NCBI GenBank assembly: GCA_031289975.1 | Contig: JAITOM010000222.1 | Coordinates: 1-7,691 of the forward strand | Reading direction: 5' to 3' | Length of the DNA stretch: 7,691 bases | Origin: Methanobrevibacter sp. | Lineage (GTDB): Archaea; Methanobacteriota; Methanobacteria; Methanobacteriales; Methanobacteriaceae | Part shown: positions 6,829 through 7,691 of the stretch, piece by piece | Numbering within the stretch: position 1 is the first letter of the stretch | Layout of the letters: every line of letters begins with the position of its first letter | Program-made: the position numbers and the translations under genes | Notes under the pieces: model-generated | Seen by the model: only the letters and a program-made list of their open reading frames with translations | Told to the model about the DNA's origin: nothing | The model's database searches: none

Positions 6829-7195
6829 AAAATCTTCGATTTTTATCTCATCTTTTCTAATAAATCTGATTTTATTTATTGGGATTTTTCATTTCACTTA
6901 GAAAAATTGTACTGTAAATTTAGCATAGATTTTTGCAATTGAAAAATTAAGAAAATCAAAGACAAACTTTTAAAACATTAAATCAAAGATTTAATTAAAT
7001 TTCTTTCAGAAATAAACGGGAAATCAAAGATTTCCCTAAGTGGTCTTCGACAACAAAAGTTTAAGAAAATCAAAGATTTTCTAACTTAAAAAGTTAAGTT
7101 TGTCAAAAGTTCACAAGTTTATCTTTTTAGCCAATTTTTTCTAAAAAATTGAATCAAGATTTGTTATCGAAGATAACTTGGGAAATCGAAGATTT
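6829..7195. repeat. Array of short palindromes with core ATC-NNN-GAT
   Basis: At least six perfect stem-loops share the same centre: 6829-6843 (6-bp stem, loop TTC), 6978-6994 (7 bp, AAA), 7018-7036 (8 bp, GGGAAATC/GATTTCCC, AAA), 7065-7081 (7 bp, AAA), 7163-7177 (GTTATC/GATAAC, GAA) and 7183-7195 (AAATC/GATTT, GAA). Related units are a half copy at 6947-6962, identical over 16 nt to 7061-7076, a TAACTT/AAGTTA hairpin at 7082-7096, a 9-bp CAATTTTTT/AAAAAATTG arm pair at 7132-7151 and AATC-AA-GATT at 7152-7161. The outer arms differ between units but stay complementary within each. Spacing is irregular, and there are no constant direct repeats or unique spacers, so this is not CRISPR. It could be a REP-like palindrome family or a structured RNA. 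Confidence 0.75.
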
Positions 7196-7425
7196 GTCGC
7201 TTTTAACTTTAAAAATAGAAAATTTTTTAAAATTAAGAAAATAGGTTAAAAATTTGATGACATGTATACGTTCTGAATTTTTTCTGCCTAAAAATTAAAT
7301 TCAATATTTTAAATTTCCATCTTCTTTTTACAGTGCCAGAAAAACAAAGTATTGTTTAATTAACTAATTTAAAAATTTAATAAAATTTTGAATTGATATG
7401 CAACCTCCTTAATCTAAAAAATAAT

Positions 7426-7451
7426 AATTAACATATAAATTTTTATTTATA
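7426..7451. repeat. Right copy of the AT-rich direct repeat flanking the palindrome array
   Basis: Near-identical to 6737-6764, in the same orientation, about 690 bp further on. It lies just outside the CAACCTC at 7401-7407. Confidence 0.5.
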
Positions 7452-7562
7452 AGTTCTATAATTTAAAAATCTTTTATTAAAATATATTATAGTTTTAAGA
7501 GAATATAAACTTATCTATTTTAAAAATTTAAATATAGTGTTTTGCAAAATTATTTTCTTTTA

Positions 7563-7570
7563 TTTATATA
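7563..7570 (+). promoter_or_regulatory. TATA-like box at the right edge
   Basis: TTTATATA immediately precedes a G-rich tract. A start about 25 nt downstream would fall near 7591 and could serve a gene beyond the window. No ATG with a ribosome binding site follows within view. Confidence 0.3.
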
Positions 7571-7618
7571 GGGGGGTGGGGAACAATTCTATTAAAGATT
7601 TTTTTAGAATATAACCCT
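7571..7618 (+). other. G-tract followed by a nested inverted repeat
   Basis: GGGGGGTGGGG (7571-7581) is the most G-rich run in the window. Downstream, ATTCTA (7586-7591) pairs with TAGAAT (7605-7610) around a 13-nt loop. Outside that, GGG (7579-7581) pairs with CCC (7615-7617) across a symmetric 4-by-4 internal loop. The function is unknown. Confidence 0.4.
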
Positions 7619-7691
7619 TAATTATTCATTTATTTTAGATATAACTTGATTTTTATTGTTCATATTTCATGTATTCATTTTTAGTAAATAA

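Larger units (their letters stand above)
6639..7407. mobile_element. Possible decayed mobile element or MITE-like block
   Basis: GAGGTTG at 6639-6645 is mirrored by CAACCTC at 7401-7407, bounding about 770 bp that contains the tandem repeat and the palindrome array but no transposase frame. GAGGTTGTC resembles the outer ends of several insertion sequences. Past the first seven bases the two ends share only AATT and AT-rich similarity, and no target duplication is evident. The right-hand copy, read on the minus strand as AAGGAGGTTG, also looks like an orphan Shine-Dalgarno. This is a weak hypothesis. Confidence 0.2.
6461..7691. other. 1.2-kb gene-free region upstream of pycB
   Basis: No frame of meaningful length with a start and ribosome binding site is seen on either strand, and short open stretches inside the palindromes lack starts. 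The part next to pycB (6470-6600) should hold its promoter; a minus-strand TATA-like stretch around 6572-6580 is the best candidate. It also contains a 10-bp palindrome AATCATGATT (6497-6506) and two copies of ACTTGTTT at 6517-6524 and 6534-6541. Bases 6640-7410 carry the repeats and palindromes listed separately. Bases 7410-7691 are AT-rich with one G-tract. A gene may begin beyond the right edge. Confidence 0.6.

Noticed and set aside
6829..7195. CRISPR array interpretation of the palindromes
   Set aside because: The units are short and variable in the arms, spacing is irregular, no constant 25-37-nt repeat with uniform spacers exists, and no cas gene is present.
7401..7413. Orphan Shine-Dalgarno on the minus strand (AAGGAGGTTG) as the start of a small gene
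   Set aside because: No ATG, GTG or TTG at suitable spacing opens more than a few codons; the frame after it closes quickly.
6461..7691. tRNA or rRNA genes in the long gene-free region
   Set aside because: No cloverleaf with a GTTCGA-type T-loop and no GC-rich conserved rRNA segment was seen; stable RNA genes should stand out by GC content in this genome.

Overview
The window is very A+T-rich archaeal DNA, most likely from a methanogen of the order Methanobacteriales; a Methanobrevibacter-like host is my best guess. The evidence is a methanogenesis marker protein 12 gene, a QueC of the archaeal subtype (preQ0 synthesis for archaeosine tRNA modification), a stand-alone biotin-bearing pyruvate carboxylase subunit B of the methanogen type, and TATA-like boxes rather than bacterial -35/-10 promoters. 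The genus is an inference from gene content and style; no 16S gene is present.

Layout. Bases 1-305 are non-coding and hold the probable ilvC promoter and leader. A tight plus-strand cluster follows: ilvC (ketol-acid reductoisomerase), the methanogenesis marker 12 gene about 15-30 nt later, and queC, whose TTG start overlaps the marker-gene stop in a TTGA junction. A hairpin plus T-tract at 3016-3039 ends this cluster. Convergent with it, 8 nt away stop to stop, is a minus-strand 14-TM drug/H+ antiporter-like MFS transporter (3025-4416). A 331-nt gene-free gap with a 20-bp-period direct repeat precedes the end of the minus-strand pycB gene (4748-6460).

From 6461 to 7691 (about 1.2 kb) I find no gene. 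This stretch is not featureless. It holds a perfect 16-bp tandem duplication, an array of small perfect palindromes sharing the core ATC-NNN-GAT but with outer arms that change together on both sides, a pair of near-identical AT-rich direct repeats flanking that array, an inverted GAGGTTG pair that could be the ends of a decayed mobile element, and near the right edge a TATA-like box followed by a G11-type tract and a nested inverted repeat.

Functionally the genes are core metabolism: branched-chain amino-acid synthesis (IlvC), anaplerotic oxaloacetate supply for the incomplete reductive TCA branch (PycB), tRNA modification (QueC), an unassigned ASKHA-fold methanogen protein, and an export pump. 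I see no convincing new multi-gene system. The most unusual signal is the palindrome array at 6829-7195; the second is the operon coupling of marker 12 with ilvC and queC.
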